In this document: positions 7,115-13,577 of the stretch, piece after piece
How positions within the stretch are numbered: position 1 is the first letter of the stretch
How the letters are laid out: the number at the start of each line of letters is the position of its first letter
NCBI GenBank assembly: GCA_003523085.1
Contig: DPHD01000035.1
Span: 24,028-37,604, forward strand
Direction: 5' to 3'
From: Oceanospirillaceae bacterium
Lineage (GTDB): Bacteria; Pseudomonadota; Gammaproteobacteria; Pseudomonadales; Balneatricaceae
DNA: 13,577 nucleotides
The notes under the pieces: model-generated
What the model was told of the DNA's origin: nothing
Database searches by the model: none
The model's input: the letters and a program-made list of their open reading frames with translations, nothing else
Translations under genes and position numbers: made by a program

Positions 7115-8299
7115 ATGACGTCACTTTCCCACCCTATGCACCCGCGGACCAGTCTACAGCCTATCGCCACCGCCTTACGCTGCCTGAGCTTTAGTTTACT
7201 GCTCGCTAGCGGCACAGCAATGGCCCAAGCCCCTGCCACTAGCAGCGTGCCTCTGGCAGCCCTACAGTCGTTTGTATCAGTATATGAGCGCATCCGCTTG
7301 CAGTATGTCGAGGCTAAAAATGACGAGCAACTATTGCAGCTTGCGCTACAAGGCCTGATGTTAAAACTCGACCCCTATTCCAGTTACTTGGATGCCGAGG
7401 CCATGACCACATTACAACAAGACACCAAGGGTGAATATGCGGGTATTGGCGTGGAGCTGGTGCCAGAAGGCAACTATATCCGTGTGATTACGCCCATTGA
7501 TGACAGCCCCGCCCATAAAGCGGGAATTTTACCGGGTGATTGGATCACCCACGTGCAGGGCCAAGCTGTTAAAGGCCTCGACAACCAGGCCTTAGCCCAG
7601 TTGATGACCGGCCCCACAGGGTCGCAAGTGACATTGCAGATTTTACGTAAGGGTAAAGAGCTCTACTTTGATCTAACACGAGAGCTTATCGTCACCGGCA
7701 GTGTACGCGGCGAGCTGATGCAAACTAACGTCGGTTACATCCGTATTAGCCACTTCCAAGACCACACCAGTACCGACTTACAACAGCAAATGCAGACGTT
7801 ATTAGACGCAGGCGCCAAACGCTGGTTAGTGGACCTAAGAAACAACCCTGGCGGCACCCTAGATGCTGCGGCCGCCGTTGCCGACAGCTTCTTAACCCAA
7901 GGTACTATTGTCACCACTCAGGCCCGTCAACAACAGGCCAACCTGCGCTTTGACGCCACCCCAAGTGATCCTAGCCAAGCATTGCCCATGGTGATACTCA
8001 TCAATAATGGCAGCGCTTCGGCGTCAGAAATTGTGGCTGGTGCGATGAAAGACCACCAGCGCGCACAACTGGTAGGCAACACCAGTTTTGGCAAGGGCTC
8101 GGTACAATCGATTATTGGTTTACCTAACGGTGCTGGCATTAAACTCACCACCGCCTACTACTTTACCCCCGCAGGCCACAACATCCACAACAAAGGCATC
8201 ACGCCACATGTACAGGTGGATGAGGCAAGCGACAATAACTCCTCAACCGACGCGCAGCTGAGCAAAGCCCTAATGTTACTCAACAATCGTACTAATTAA
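7115..8299 (+). CDS. ctpA: S41-family carboxy-terminal processing protease (CtpA)
   Basis: This is a periplasmic PDZ serine protease that cleaves C-termini of envelope proteins; in Pseudomonas, CtpA degrades peptidoglycan cross-link hydrolases. The signal peptide ends near residue 38 (SGTAMAQA). The PDZ domain covers about 105-185 (YAGIGVEL, SPAHKAGILPGD). The protease core has VDLRNNPGG (239-247), NGSASASE (298-305) with the catalytic Ser expected at S302, and TSFGKGSVQ with the general base K327 and Q331. The Ser-to-Lys spacing of 25 is the family value, so the dyad appears intact. The ATG is 9 bases after envC; M8 (7136) is a possible alternative start. Only a weak AAG-type ribosome site is seen. 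Confidence 0.94.
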   Translation: MTSLSHPMHPRTSLQPIATALRCLSFSLLLASGTAMAQAPATSSVPLAALQSFVSVYERIRLQYVEAKNDEQLLQLALQGLMLKLDPYSSYLDAEAMTTLQQDTKGEYAGIGVELVPEGNYIRVITPIDDSPAHKAGILPGDWITHVQGQAVKGLDNQALAQLMTGPTGSQVTLQILRKGKELYFDLTRELIVTGSVRGELMQTNVGYIRISHFQDHTSTDLQQQMQTLLDAGAKRWLVDLRNNPGGTLDAAAAVADSFLTQGTIVTTQARQQQANLRFDATPSDPSQALPMVILINNGSASASEIVAGAMKDHQRAQLVGNTSFGKGSVQSIIGLPNGAGIKLTTAYYFTPAGHNIHNKGITPHVQVDEASDNNSSTDAQLSKALMLLNNRTN

Positions 8300-8302
8300 C
8301 CC

Positions 8303-9088
8303 ATGATGTCACCGGTGAAGCCTGTTGCATATTTTTTCAACCTAGTCACGTGGCTTGCGGCCGCTTTGATAAGCACGGCCCCGGCAGTATGGGCCGAAGA
8401 AGTACCGCCCGCTATGGTCATCATTATCGACGATTTGGGTTACAACCTAGCCAATGGCCTAGGCATCGTTAACCTGCCCGGGCCCATTACCCTAGCAGTC
8501 ATGCCACACACACCCCACGGCGCTCTACTCGCGCAACGGGGCAACCTAGCCGACAAAGAAGTCATGTTACACGTGCCAATGGAAAACCATGCCGGTTTGC
8601 GATTGGGTCCCGGCGGCTTAACCCTTGCCATGCAGGAAGATGAATTTAAGCAAGTGTTGAGGGGCAACCTAGCCAGCATCCCACATGTACAAGGCCTCAA
8701 CAACCACATGGGTAGCGCGCTCACCGAGCAACCCCTACCCATGCAATGGACCATGGACCTAGCCAAAGAATTGAATTTATTTTTTGTAGACAGCCGCACC
8801 AGCGCCAAAAGTTTGGCCTTACACCAAGCTTTAAGCCAACAGGTGCCAGCCCTAGAGCGTGATGTGTTTTTAGACAATGACACCTCTACCAAGGCACTCA
8901 CAATGCAGTTTGAACAGGCGATGCGTATTGCACGCAAATACGGTCATGTCGTGCTTATCGGACACCCGTACCCTGCCACTATTGCATTTTTAAATCAAAA
9001 CCTACCTAAACTAGACGAGGCGGGAATAATACTCATATCTGCCTCGGCCCTAATCAACCAACTAAAGCCGCATCTCAATTCCCTTTGA
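8303..9088 (+). CDS. yibQ: divergent polysaccharide deacetylase family protein (YibQ type)
   Basis: A predicted secreted protein of the divergent polysaccharide deacetylase family, whose substrate is not established. A signal peptide covers about 1-31 (AAALISTAPAVWA). Conserved blocks are VIIIDDLGYN (39-48), MLHVPME (88-94, H90), GLNNHMGSALTE (131-142), FFVDSRTS (160-167) and LIGHPYP (218-224, H221). The acidic pair and histidines resemble metal-ligand positions of deacetylases, but activity is inferred only. It starts three bases after ctpA (ATG 8303 or 8306), with no clear ribosome site. The order envC-ctpA-yibQ is conserved in gammaproteobacteria and points to a role in wall turnover. Its last 27 bases overlap the end of hisF on the other strand. 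Confidence 0.9.
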   Translation: MMSPVKPVAYFFNLVTWLAAALISTAPAVWAEEVPPAMVIIIDDLGYNLANGLGIVNLPGPITLAVMPHTPHGALLAQRGNLADKEVMLHVPMENHAGLRLGPGGLTLAMQEDEFKQVLRGNLASIPHVQGLNNHMGSALTEQPLPMQWTMDLAKELNLFFVDSRTSAKSLALHQALSQQVPALERDVFLDNDTSTKALTMQFEQAMRIARKYGHVVLIGHPYPATIAFLNQNLPKLDEAGIILISASALINQLKPHLNSL

Positions 9089-9835
9089 GGCCATGTACTG
9101 CTTGGCTTGTGGAATAGTGTATTCATTAAAATGGAAGATGCTGGCGGCCAGTACGGCATCGGCCTTACCTTCGATAACACCGTCTACCAAATGGTCGAGG
9201 TTACCCACGCCACCCGAGGCAATTACCGGCACCGACACAGCATCACTAATGGCACGGGTTAAGCCTAGGTCATAACCATTTTTAACGCCATCTTGATCCA
9301 TGCTAGTTAATAAAATCTCTCCGGCACCATAGGCCACCATTTTGGCCGCCCATTCAATGGCATCAATACCCGTAGGCTTGCGGCCTCCATGGGTAAAAAT
9401 TTCCCAGCGTGGGGTTTCACTTGGCGCACTCACACTTTTGGCGTCAATGGCCACCACAATACACTGCGCCCCAAAACGGCCCGCTGCCTGCTGCACAAAA
9501 TCGGGGTTAAACACAGCTGCCGAATTGATACCCACCTTGTCGGCACCGGCGTTGAGCATACGCCGAATATCTTCACAAGTGCGAATGCCGCCGCCCACCG
9601 TGAGGGGGATAAATACTTCGCTGGCCATTTTTTCCACCGTGTGCACCATGGTGTCACGGTTTTCATGGGTGGCGCCAATGTCTAAAAAGGTAATTTCGTC
9701 GGCACCTTGCTCATTATAACGCTTAGCCACTTCCACTGGATCACCGGCGTCGCGTATATCAAGAAACTGCACGCCCTTCACTACACGGCCGTTATTAACG
9801 TCTAAACAGGGAATAATGCGTTTTGCTAGGCCCAT
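9062..9835 (-). CDS. hisF: imidazole glycerol phosphate synthase, cyclase subunit HisF
   Basis: HisF forms the (beta/alpha)8 barrel of IGP synthase. It uses ammonia passed from HisH to convert PRFAR to imidazole glycerol phosphate and AICAR. The start RIIPCLDV places catalytic D12, and VVAIDAK places D131. The phosphate-binding loops TVGGGIR (79-85) and VIASGGVG are present. The 257 residues match the family. The ATG at 9835 has GTAGGA upstream. It is the last gene of a hisB-H-A-F operon and lies 25 bases after hisA. Its end overlaps yibQ by 27 bases, so any terminator must lie inside yibQ. Confidence 0.97.
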   Translation of the reverse strand: MGLAKRIIPCLDVNNGRVVKGVQFLDIRDAGDPVEVAKRYNEQGADEITFLDIGATHENRDTMVHTVEKMASEVFIPLTVGGGIRTCEDIRRMLNAGADKVGINSAAVFNPDFVQQAAGRFGAQCIVVAIDAKSVSAPSETPRWEIFTHGGRKPTGIDAIEWAAKMVAYGAGEILLTSMDQDGVKNGYDLGLTRAISDAVSVPVIASGGVGNLDHLVDGVIEGKADAVLAASIFHFNEYTIPQAKQYMASKGIEMRL

Positions 9836-9860
9836 GTTGTTATCCTACCTTGGCAGAGAA

Positions 9861-10610
9861 TTAAAGTTGCGCGTCGCAATAGTCTTGTGCGGCTGCTAAG
9901 TCTAGGGTGCCTTCGTATATTGCGCGGCCGGTAATCGCACCAACAATCCCGTCGCCAGACACCGCCGCCAAGGCCCGCACGTCGTCCATATTAGTCACGC
10001 CCCCCGAGGCAATTACAGGGATACCCGCCGCTTTTGCTAAATTACGCGTAGCTTCTACGTTGACACCTTGCATCATGCCGTCGCGGGCAATGTCGGTATA
10101 CACAATGGAGCTCACACCGTCGTTGCGGAAGCGTTTGGCCAGGTCAACCGCCGTAACGTCGGTTACTTCGGCCCAACCTTCTACCGCCACCATACCATCA
10201 CTAGCATCCAAGCCAACAATAATGCGGCCCGGAAAATCGCGACAGGCTTGGGTCACAAAGTCTGGATCACGCACCGCTTTGGTACCAATGATCACGTACT
10301 CAACACCGGCTTGTAGGTAGGCTTCTATAATCTCAACATTACGAATACCACCACCAATTTGAATAGGTAACTTTGGGTATGCCGTAGCAATGGCTTTAAC
10401 GATATCGCCATTCACAGGGTTGCCGGCAAAGGCGCCGTTTAAATCCACCAAATGCAAACGACGACACCCGGCCTCTACCCATTGGCGTGCAACCGCCACT
10501 GGGTCCGCCGAAAATACTGTGGAGTCTTCCATGCGCCCTTGGCGCAAGCGTACACATTCACCATCTTTAAGGTCGATGGCAGGGATCATTAACAAAGGAT
10601 TTTGTGACAT
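9861..10610 (-). CDS. hisA: ProFAR isomerase HisA
   Basis: HisA is the barrel enzyme that isomerises ProFAR to PRFAR, the step before HisHF. The catalytic aspartates are D13 (PAIDLKDG) and D135 (GLDASDG). Phosphate loops are IQIGGGIR (83-90) and IASGGVTN. It is 249 residues from ATG 10610. The N-terminus is about six residues longer than E. coli HisA, and the ATG at 10589 (M8) would restore the usual start. Neither start has a good ribosome site. With only 18 bases from the hisH stop, translation is probably coupled to hisH. Confidence 0.96.
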   Translation of the reverse strand: MSQNPLLMIPAIDLKDGECVRLRQGRMEDSTVFSADPVAVARQWVEAGCRRLHLVDLNGAFAGNPVNGDIVKAIATAYPKLPIQIGGGIRNVEIIEAYLQAGVEYVIIGTKAVRDPDFVTQACRDFPGRIIVGLDASDGMVAVEGWAEVTDVTAVDLAKRFRNDGVSSIVYTDIARDGMMQGVNVEATRNLAKAAGIPVIASGGVTNMDDVRALAAVSGDGIVGAITGRAIYEGTLDLAAAQDYCDAQL

Positions 10611-10628
10611 ATAGATTAGCGGCAGCGG

Positions 10629-11264
10629 TTAGCTACCGCCCCACTGTAAAAAGTTTTGTAAAAGTTGAAGGCCAGCAGAATGGCTTTTCTCTGGATGAAA
10701 CTGCACTGCAAACAAGTTTTCTCGCGCCAGCGCTACGTCAAATTCGATACCGTAGTTACACGTAGCAGCCACCATGTCCCGTTGTTGTGTACGTACAAAA
10801 TAGCTATGCACAAAGTAAAAACGGCTGTTATCTTCGATACCGTTCCATAGGACATGGGGCTGTTGTTGCACTTGGTTCCAGCCCATGTGGGGCACTTTTA
10901 AATGCGCCGCTTGCACGCTGGATTGCTCTCCAAAAAAGGCGACTTCACCAGGCAACTGGCCTAAACACTCAACGCCACCATTTTCGCTGGAACGCTGCAT
11001 TAAGGCCTGCATGCCTACACAAATGCCTAACATGGGTTTTTTGCCCATTTGGTCGGCCACAATTTGGTCCACCCCAAGGCGCTTGATCTCTGCCATACAA
11101 TCACGAATGGCGCCCACGCCGGGTAGCAATACACGGTCGCTGGCTTCAATTTTGGCGGCGTCATTGGTCACGTAAACACGGGTATCCGGACAAACGTGTT
11201 CCAAGGCTTTGGCAACCGAGTGTAAGTTGCCCATGCCATAGTCAATCACTGCAATGGATTTCAT
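10629..11264 (-). CDS. hisH: imidazole glycerol phosphate synthase, glutaminase subunit HisH
   Basis: A class I glutamine amidotransferase that releases ammonia from glutamine and feeds it into the HisF barrel. The triad is C82 (LGICVGMQ), H190 and E192 (QFHPEKS). The oxyanion-strand motif appears as LLPGVGA (46-52) and the N-terminus IDYGMGNL (7-14) is the family signature. It has 211 residues. The ATG is 9 bases after the hisB stop, with AGG in the junction as ribosome site. HisH and HisF act as a heterodimer, so their presence in one operon fits. Confidence 0.96.
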   Translation of the reverse strand: MKSIAVIDYGMGNLHSVAKALEHVCPDTRVYVTNDAAKIEASDRVLLPGVGAIRDCMAEIKRLGVDQIVADQMGKKPMLGICVGMQALMQRSSENGGVECLGQLPGEVAFFGEQSSVQAAHLKVPHMGWNQVQQQPHVLWNGIEDNSRFYFVHSYFVRTQQRDMVAATCNYGIEFDVALARENLFAVQFHPEKSHSAGLQLLQNFLQWGGS

Positions 11265-11273
11265 GTTAAGGGC

Positions 11274-11867
11274 CTATAAACTGCCTTTGGTGGAGGGCAT
11301 CATACCCGCCATACGTTCGTCGGCAGTCAAGGCCATACGCAAGGCACGACCAAACGCCTTAAACACGGTTTCGGCTTGGTGATGGGCATTTTTACCACGA
11401 ATATTATCAATGTGTAACGTCACCTTGGCATGGTTCACAAACCCATGGAAGAACTCATCAAACAAATCTGAGTCAAAACTACCAATGCGGCCGCGGCTGT
11501 ATTCCACCTTGTGGAACAGACCAGCACGGCCAGAGAAATCTAACACTACGCGAGACAAGGCCTCATCTAACGGTACGTAGGCATGGCCATAACGGGTCAG
11601 GCCCTTTTTGTCACCCACGGCTTCATCAATGGCCATACCCAAAGTGATACCTAAGTCTTCTACCGTATGGTGCGCATCAATGTGCAAATCGCCTTGGGCG
11701 TTAATGTCCAAATCGATTAAACCGTGGCGCGCAACCTGCTCCAACATATGGTCTAAAAAGGGTAACCCAGTGACACACTTAAACTGGCCAGTGCCGTCTA
11801 AATTAACGCTGACTTTAATCTGAGTTTCTAGGGTATTTCTTTCCACAGTGGCGGTACGTGCCGACAT
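11274..11867 (-). CDS. hisB: imidazoleglycerol-phosphate dehydratase HisB (monofunctional)
   Basis: A manganese enzyme that dehydrates imidazole glycerol phosphate, the step after HisHF. It is monofunctional (197 residues); the E. coli-type N-terminal histidinol-phosphatase domain is absent, as in Pseudomonas. The two metal-binding histidine motifs are HHTVEDLG (66-73) and AHHQAET (161-167). FLDHMLEQVARHG (37-49) is also a family signature. The ATG at 11867 has a good ribosome site, GAGGT (11874-11878 on the plus strand). It is the first gene of the operon, with a promoter at 11916-11945. Histidinol phosphatase must be encoded elsewhere. Confidence 0.97.
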   Translation of the reverse strand: MSARTATVERNTLETQIKVSVNLDGTGQFKCVTGLPFLDHMLEQVARHGLIDLDINAQGDLHIDAHHTVEDLGITLGMAIDEAVGDKKGLTRYGHAYVPLDEALSRVVLDFSGRAGLFHKVEYSRGRIGSFDSDLFDEFFHGFVNHAKVTLHIDNIRGKNAHHQAETVFKAFGRALRMALTADERMAGMMPSTKGSL

Positions 11868-11915
11868 GAGATGACCTCGTGGTGATTGATTTAACTATCG
11901 ATGTAATGAGGCCCG

Positions 11916-11945
11916 ATTATAAGGCCTTTAGCATACATTTTACAA
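11916..11945 (-). promoter_or_regulatory. sigma70-type promoter of the hisBHAF operon, with a dyad over the -10
   Basis: Read on the minus strand, -35 TTGTAA (11940-11945) and an exact -10 TATAAT (11916-11921) are 18 bases apart. Transcription would begin about 40 bases before hisB. AGGCC (11909-11913) and GGCCT (11923-11927) form an inverted repeat centred on the -10, which could be an operator. No histidine-rich leader peptide or attenuator fits in the short leader. Confidence 0.65.
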
Positions 11946-11989
11946 AGCGCTAACCCACTAAAACGTGTCTAAACACCATAAAACAACTG

Positions 11990-11995
11990 TATACT
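11990..11995 (+). promoter_or_regulatory. candidate -10 box for mutY-yggX
   Basis: TATACT matches the -10 consensus at five of six bases and lies 50 bases before the mutY ATG. No good -35 is seen at 16-18 bases. It diverges from the his promoter within the 178-base gap 11868-12045, which holds no other feature I can support. Confidence 0.4.
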
Positions 11996-12045
11996 GGCCA
12001 TAACCCCTTATCCACTGCCACATAAACAACCACAGCCCAACATTC

Positions 12046-13089
12046 ATGCCCACTCAAGCTCCCTTTGCTCAACAACTTCTCCACTGGTTTGACCAGCATG
12101 GCCGCTACCACCTGCCATGGCAACAAAACCGCACTGGCTACCGAGTATGGGTGTCGGAAATCATGCTGCAACAAACGCAAGTGGCCACGGTGATCCCCTA
12201 CTTCGAACGTTTTATGCAGCGATTCCCAAGCGTACACGCCCTAGCCCAAGCCGAGCAAGATGACGTGCTCAGCCTTTGGACCGGTTTGGGTTACTACAGC
12301 CGCGCTCGCAACTTACACGCCAGCGCCATCGCCATATGTGAACATCACCAAGGACAAATGCCCAGCGACTTAGACAGCTTAGTCGCTCTCAAGGGTATAG
12401 GCCGCTCCACCGCCGGCGCAATTATTAGCCAAGCCTTCGACCAACAGGGCGTCATTTTAGACGGCAACGTAAAGCGCCTACTCACCCGCTTACATGGCAT
12501 AGAGGGTTGGCCAGGCCTAAGCCCCATCGACAAACAGCTTTGGCTGCTAGCCACGCAGCTGACACCCACGCAGCGCAATGCCGACTACAGCCAAGCCATC
12601 ATGGATTTAGGCGCCACGGTATGTAAACCTAAGCAGCCCTTGTGCGTCAGCTGCCCTATGCAATCCAGTTGCCAAGCCCTAGCCTGCGACACTGTGGCAC
12701 AACTGCCTACACCCAAACCCAAAAAGGTGTTACCCCAAAAAACCGTAAGTGTACTATTACTCAAAAACCCCCAAGGCCAAATCCAACTTCAACAACGGCC
12801 AGACAAAGGCATTTGGGGTGGTTTATGGAGTCTACCCGAGTACGCCGATCTTAACGCACTGCACACTCACCTCGCGCTCAGCGGCCTGCCGAACAACACC
12901 CAAGCCTTGCCTACCGTTAAACACGTATTCAGCCACTACAAACTCAGCATCGAACCGCATTTACTGCAGTTGCAGCACCAACCCACAAAAGTCGCCGAAA
13001 ATGATCAAAGCAGGTGGTACGACGCAGCGCAACTGCATACAATAGGCTTAGCCACACCCATTAAAAAACTACTCGAGAACAACCAATGA
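12046..13089 (+). CDS. mutY: adenine DNA glycosylase MutY
   Basis: MutY removes adenine mispaired with 8-oxoguanine, preventing G:C to T:A mutations. The N-terminal helix-hairpin-helix domain has VWVSEIMLQQTQV (34-46) with catalytic E38, LKGIGRSTAGAI (115-126) and the catalytic D139 in LDGNVKR. The [4Fe-4S] cluster ligands C193, C200, C203 and C209 keep the C-X6-C-X2-C-X5-C spacing. The C-terminal NUDIX-like domain (about 230-345) recognises 8-oxoG and has VFSH at 294-297. The 347 residues match E. coli MutY (350). The ATG at 12046 lacks a strong ribosome site. It overlaps yggX by four bases, as in the conserved mutY-yggX pair. Confidence 0.97.
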   Translation: MPTQAPFAQQLLHWFDQHGRYHLPWQQNRTGYRVWVSEIMLQQTQVATVIPYFERFMQRFPSVHALAQAEQDDVLSLWTGLGYYSRARNLHASAIAICEHHQGQMPSDLDSLVALKGIGRSTAGAIISQAFDQQGVILDGNVKRLLTRLHGIEGWPGLSPIDKQLWLLATQLTPTQRNADYSQAIMDLGATVCKPKQPLCVSCPMQSSCQALACDTVAQLPTPKPKKVLPQKTVSVLLLKNPQGQIQLQQRPDKGIWGGLWSLPEYADLNALHTHLALSGLPNNTQALPTVKHVFSHYKLSIEPHLLQLQHQPTKVAENDQSRWYDAAQLHTIGLATPIKKLLENNQ

Positions 13090-13358
13090 CACGCACCGTA
13101 TTTTGCACCAAGTACAAAGCCGACATGGAAGCCATGGATCGCCCCCCTTACCCCGGCGCCAAAGGCCAAACAATTTTTGAGACATTGTCCAAACAGGCAT
13201 GGCAAGACTGGCTAGCCCACCAGACCATGTTGATCAACGAAAAACACCTCAATATGATGGACCCAGAAAGCCGTGCCTACTTACAAGGCGAGCTCGACAA
13301 ATTCATCTCCGGTGACGATTACGACCAAGCCGACGGGTATGTTCCACCCTCAGCCTAG
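13086..13358 (+). CDS. yggX: probable Fe(2+)-trafficking protein YggX
   Basis: A small cytosolic protein linked to iron handling and protection of Fe-S clusters against oxidation. It has 90 residues, as in E. coli (91). The conserved core is present: RTVFCTKY with C7, PYPGAKGQ (21-28), and QTMLINEKHLNMMDPESR (46-63), nearly identical to E. coli. The start overlaps the mutY stop as ATGA, so the two are co-translated. MutY needs a [4Fe-4S] cluster, which gives the pairing a plausible logic. No hairpin terminator is visible after the stop. Confidence 0.95.
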   Translation: MTRTVFCTKYKADMEAMDRPPYPGAKGQTIFETLSKQAWQDWLAHQTMLINEKHLNMMDPESRAYLQGELDKFISGDDYDQADGYVPPSA

Positions 13359-13407
13359 GCAATTGACCCAAAAATAAAGAAATTACCCACATTTCAGCAA
13401 CTTATTG

Positions 13408-13436
13408 TTGACAGCAAAAACCAAAACGGGTTTAAT
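13408..13436 (+). promoter_or_regulatory. strong sigma70 promoter of the tRNA-Phe gene
   Basis: An exact -35 TTGACA (13408-13413), a 17-base spacer and -10 TTTAAT (13431-13436, five of six) form a textbook promoter. The following bases ACGGCCC are GC-rich, like the discriminators of stringently controlled stable-RNA promoters. Transcription would start near 13443, leaving a leader of about 55 bases. Apart from this promoter, the 140-base gap 13359-13498 holds nothing I recognise. Confidence 0.8.
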
Positions 13437-13498
13437 ACGGCCCTCTTCTCGGTAGCCCAGCACAGCGCCACCGACTCAGAAGAAAGCAACGCAGTATT

Positions 13499-13574
13499 GC
13501 CCGGATAGCTCCGTCGGTAGAGCAGAGGATTGAAAATCTTCGTGTCGGCGGGTCGATTCCGTCTCCGGGCACCA
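13499..13574 (+). tRNA. tRNA-Phe(GAA), with non-consensus bases at 14, 41 and 54
   Basis: A 76-base cloverleaf with encoded CCA. Acceptor arms GCCCGGA (13499-13505) and TCCGGGC (13564-13570) pair perfectly, the discriminator is A13571, and CCA is 13572-13574. The anticodon GAA is at 13532-13534 in a TTGAAAA loop, giving phenylalanine. Most of the sequence matches E. coli and Pseudomonas tRNA-Phe. Three positions do not: C14 (13512) replaces the near-universal A14; T41 (13539) makes a G-T pair in the anticodon stem; and G54 (13552) replaces the near-universal T54. It could be a functional variant, a decaying extra copy, or sequence error near a contig end. Confidence 0.88.
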
Positions 13575-13577
13575 ACT

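Noticed and set aside
9342..9719. Long open frames antisense to the his genes and to glnL, glnG and yibQ
   Set aside because: They lie wholly inside strongly supported genes, have biased low-complexity composition and no family motifs; they are shadows of the real codons.
11868..12045. Possible histidine attenuator or leader peptide upstream of hisB
   Set aside because: The predicted leader is only about 40 bases and contains no run of histidine codons and no alternative hairpins.
13499..13574. tRNA-Phe 3' end as a phage or island attachment site
   Set aside because: tRNA genes are common integration sites, but the window ends three bases after CCA. I see no integrase or second copy of the 3' end.
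1..13577. A previously undescribed system (defence, mobile, secondary-metabolite or CRISPR)
   Set aside because: Every substantial gene belongs to a known housekeeping family in a conserved order, and no gap is large enough to hide another gene cluster.

Overview
This window looks like a stretch of core chromosome from a gammaproteobacterium, probably a Pseudomonas/Oceanospirillales relative with a moderate GC content. The gene order glnL-glnG-trmL / secB-grxC-rhodanese / gpmI-envC-ctpA-yibQ / hisF-hisA-hisH-hisB / mutY-yggX-tRNA-Phe is, from memory, very close to the order around secB, gpmI and hisB in Pseudomonas. The protein motifs also match that lineage. I cannot name the genus from sequence alone. 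Coding density is very high: no gap exceeds 180 bases, and junctions are 4-base overlaps or gaps of a few bases.

Layout. A bidirectional terminator (26-51) ends whatever lies upstream. A near-perfect NtrC box (64-80) follows, directly before the nitrogen two-component pair glnL (NtrB) and glnG (NtrC). The tRNA wobble-base methyltransferase gene trmL is next on the same strand. It converges on a minus-strand operon of a membrane-anchored rhodanese, glutaredoxin GrxC and the export chaperone SecB. That operon diverges, across a 12-base perfect palindrome (4353-4364), from gpmI. Tightly packed behind gpmI are three envelope genes: envC (degenerate LytM activator of amidases), ctpA (S41 carboxy-terminal protease) and yibQ (divergent polysaccharide deacetylase). 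yibQ overlaps hisF tail to tail by 27 bases. The minus-strand hisB-hisH-hisA-hisF operon supplies the middle steps of histidine synthesis and has a clear sigma70-type promoter. Divergent from it is mutY-yggX: an adenine glycosylase carrying an Fe-S cluster and an iron-trafficking protein. The window ends with a tRNA-Phe(GAA) gene behind a textbook promoter.

No mobile element, CRISPR array, toxin-antitoxin, defence locus or unknown gene was found, and I see no previously undescribed multi-gene system. The points most worth checking are these: the tRNA-Phe gene departs from the bacterial consensus at three positions, including two near-universal tertiary-contact bases (C14, G54); the glutaredoxin has a CGFC rather than CPYC active site; the NtrC box suggests autoregulation; and two promoter regions carry dyad symmetries with no assigned regulator.
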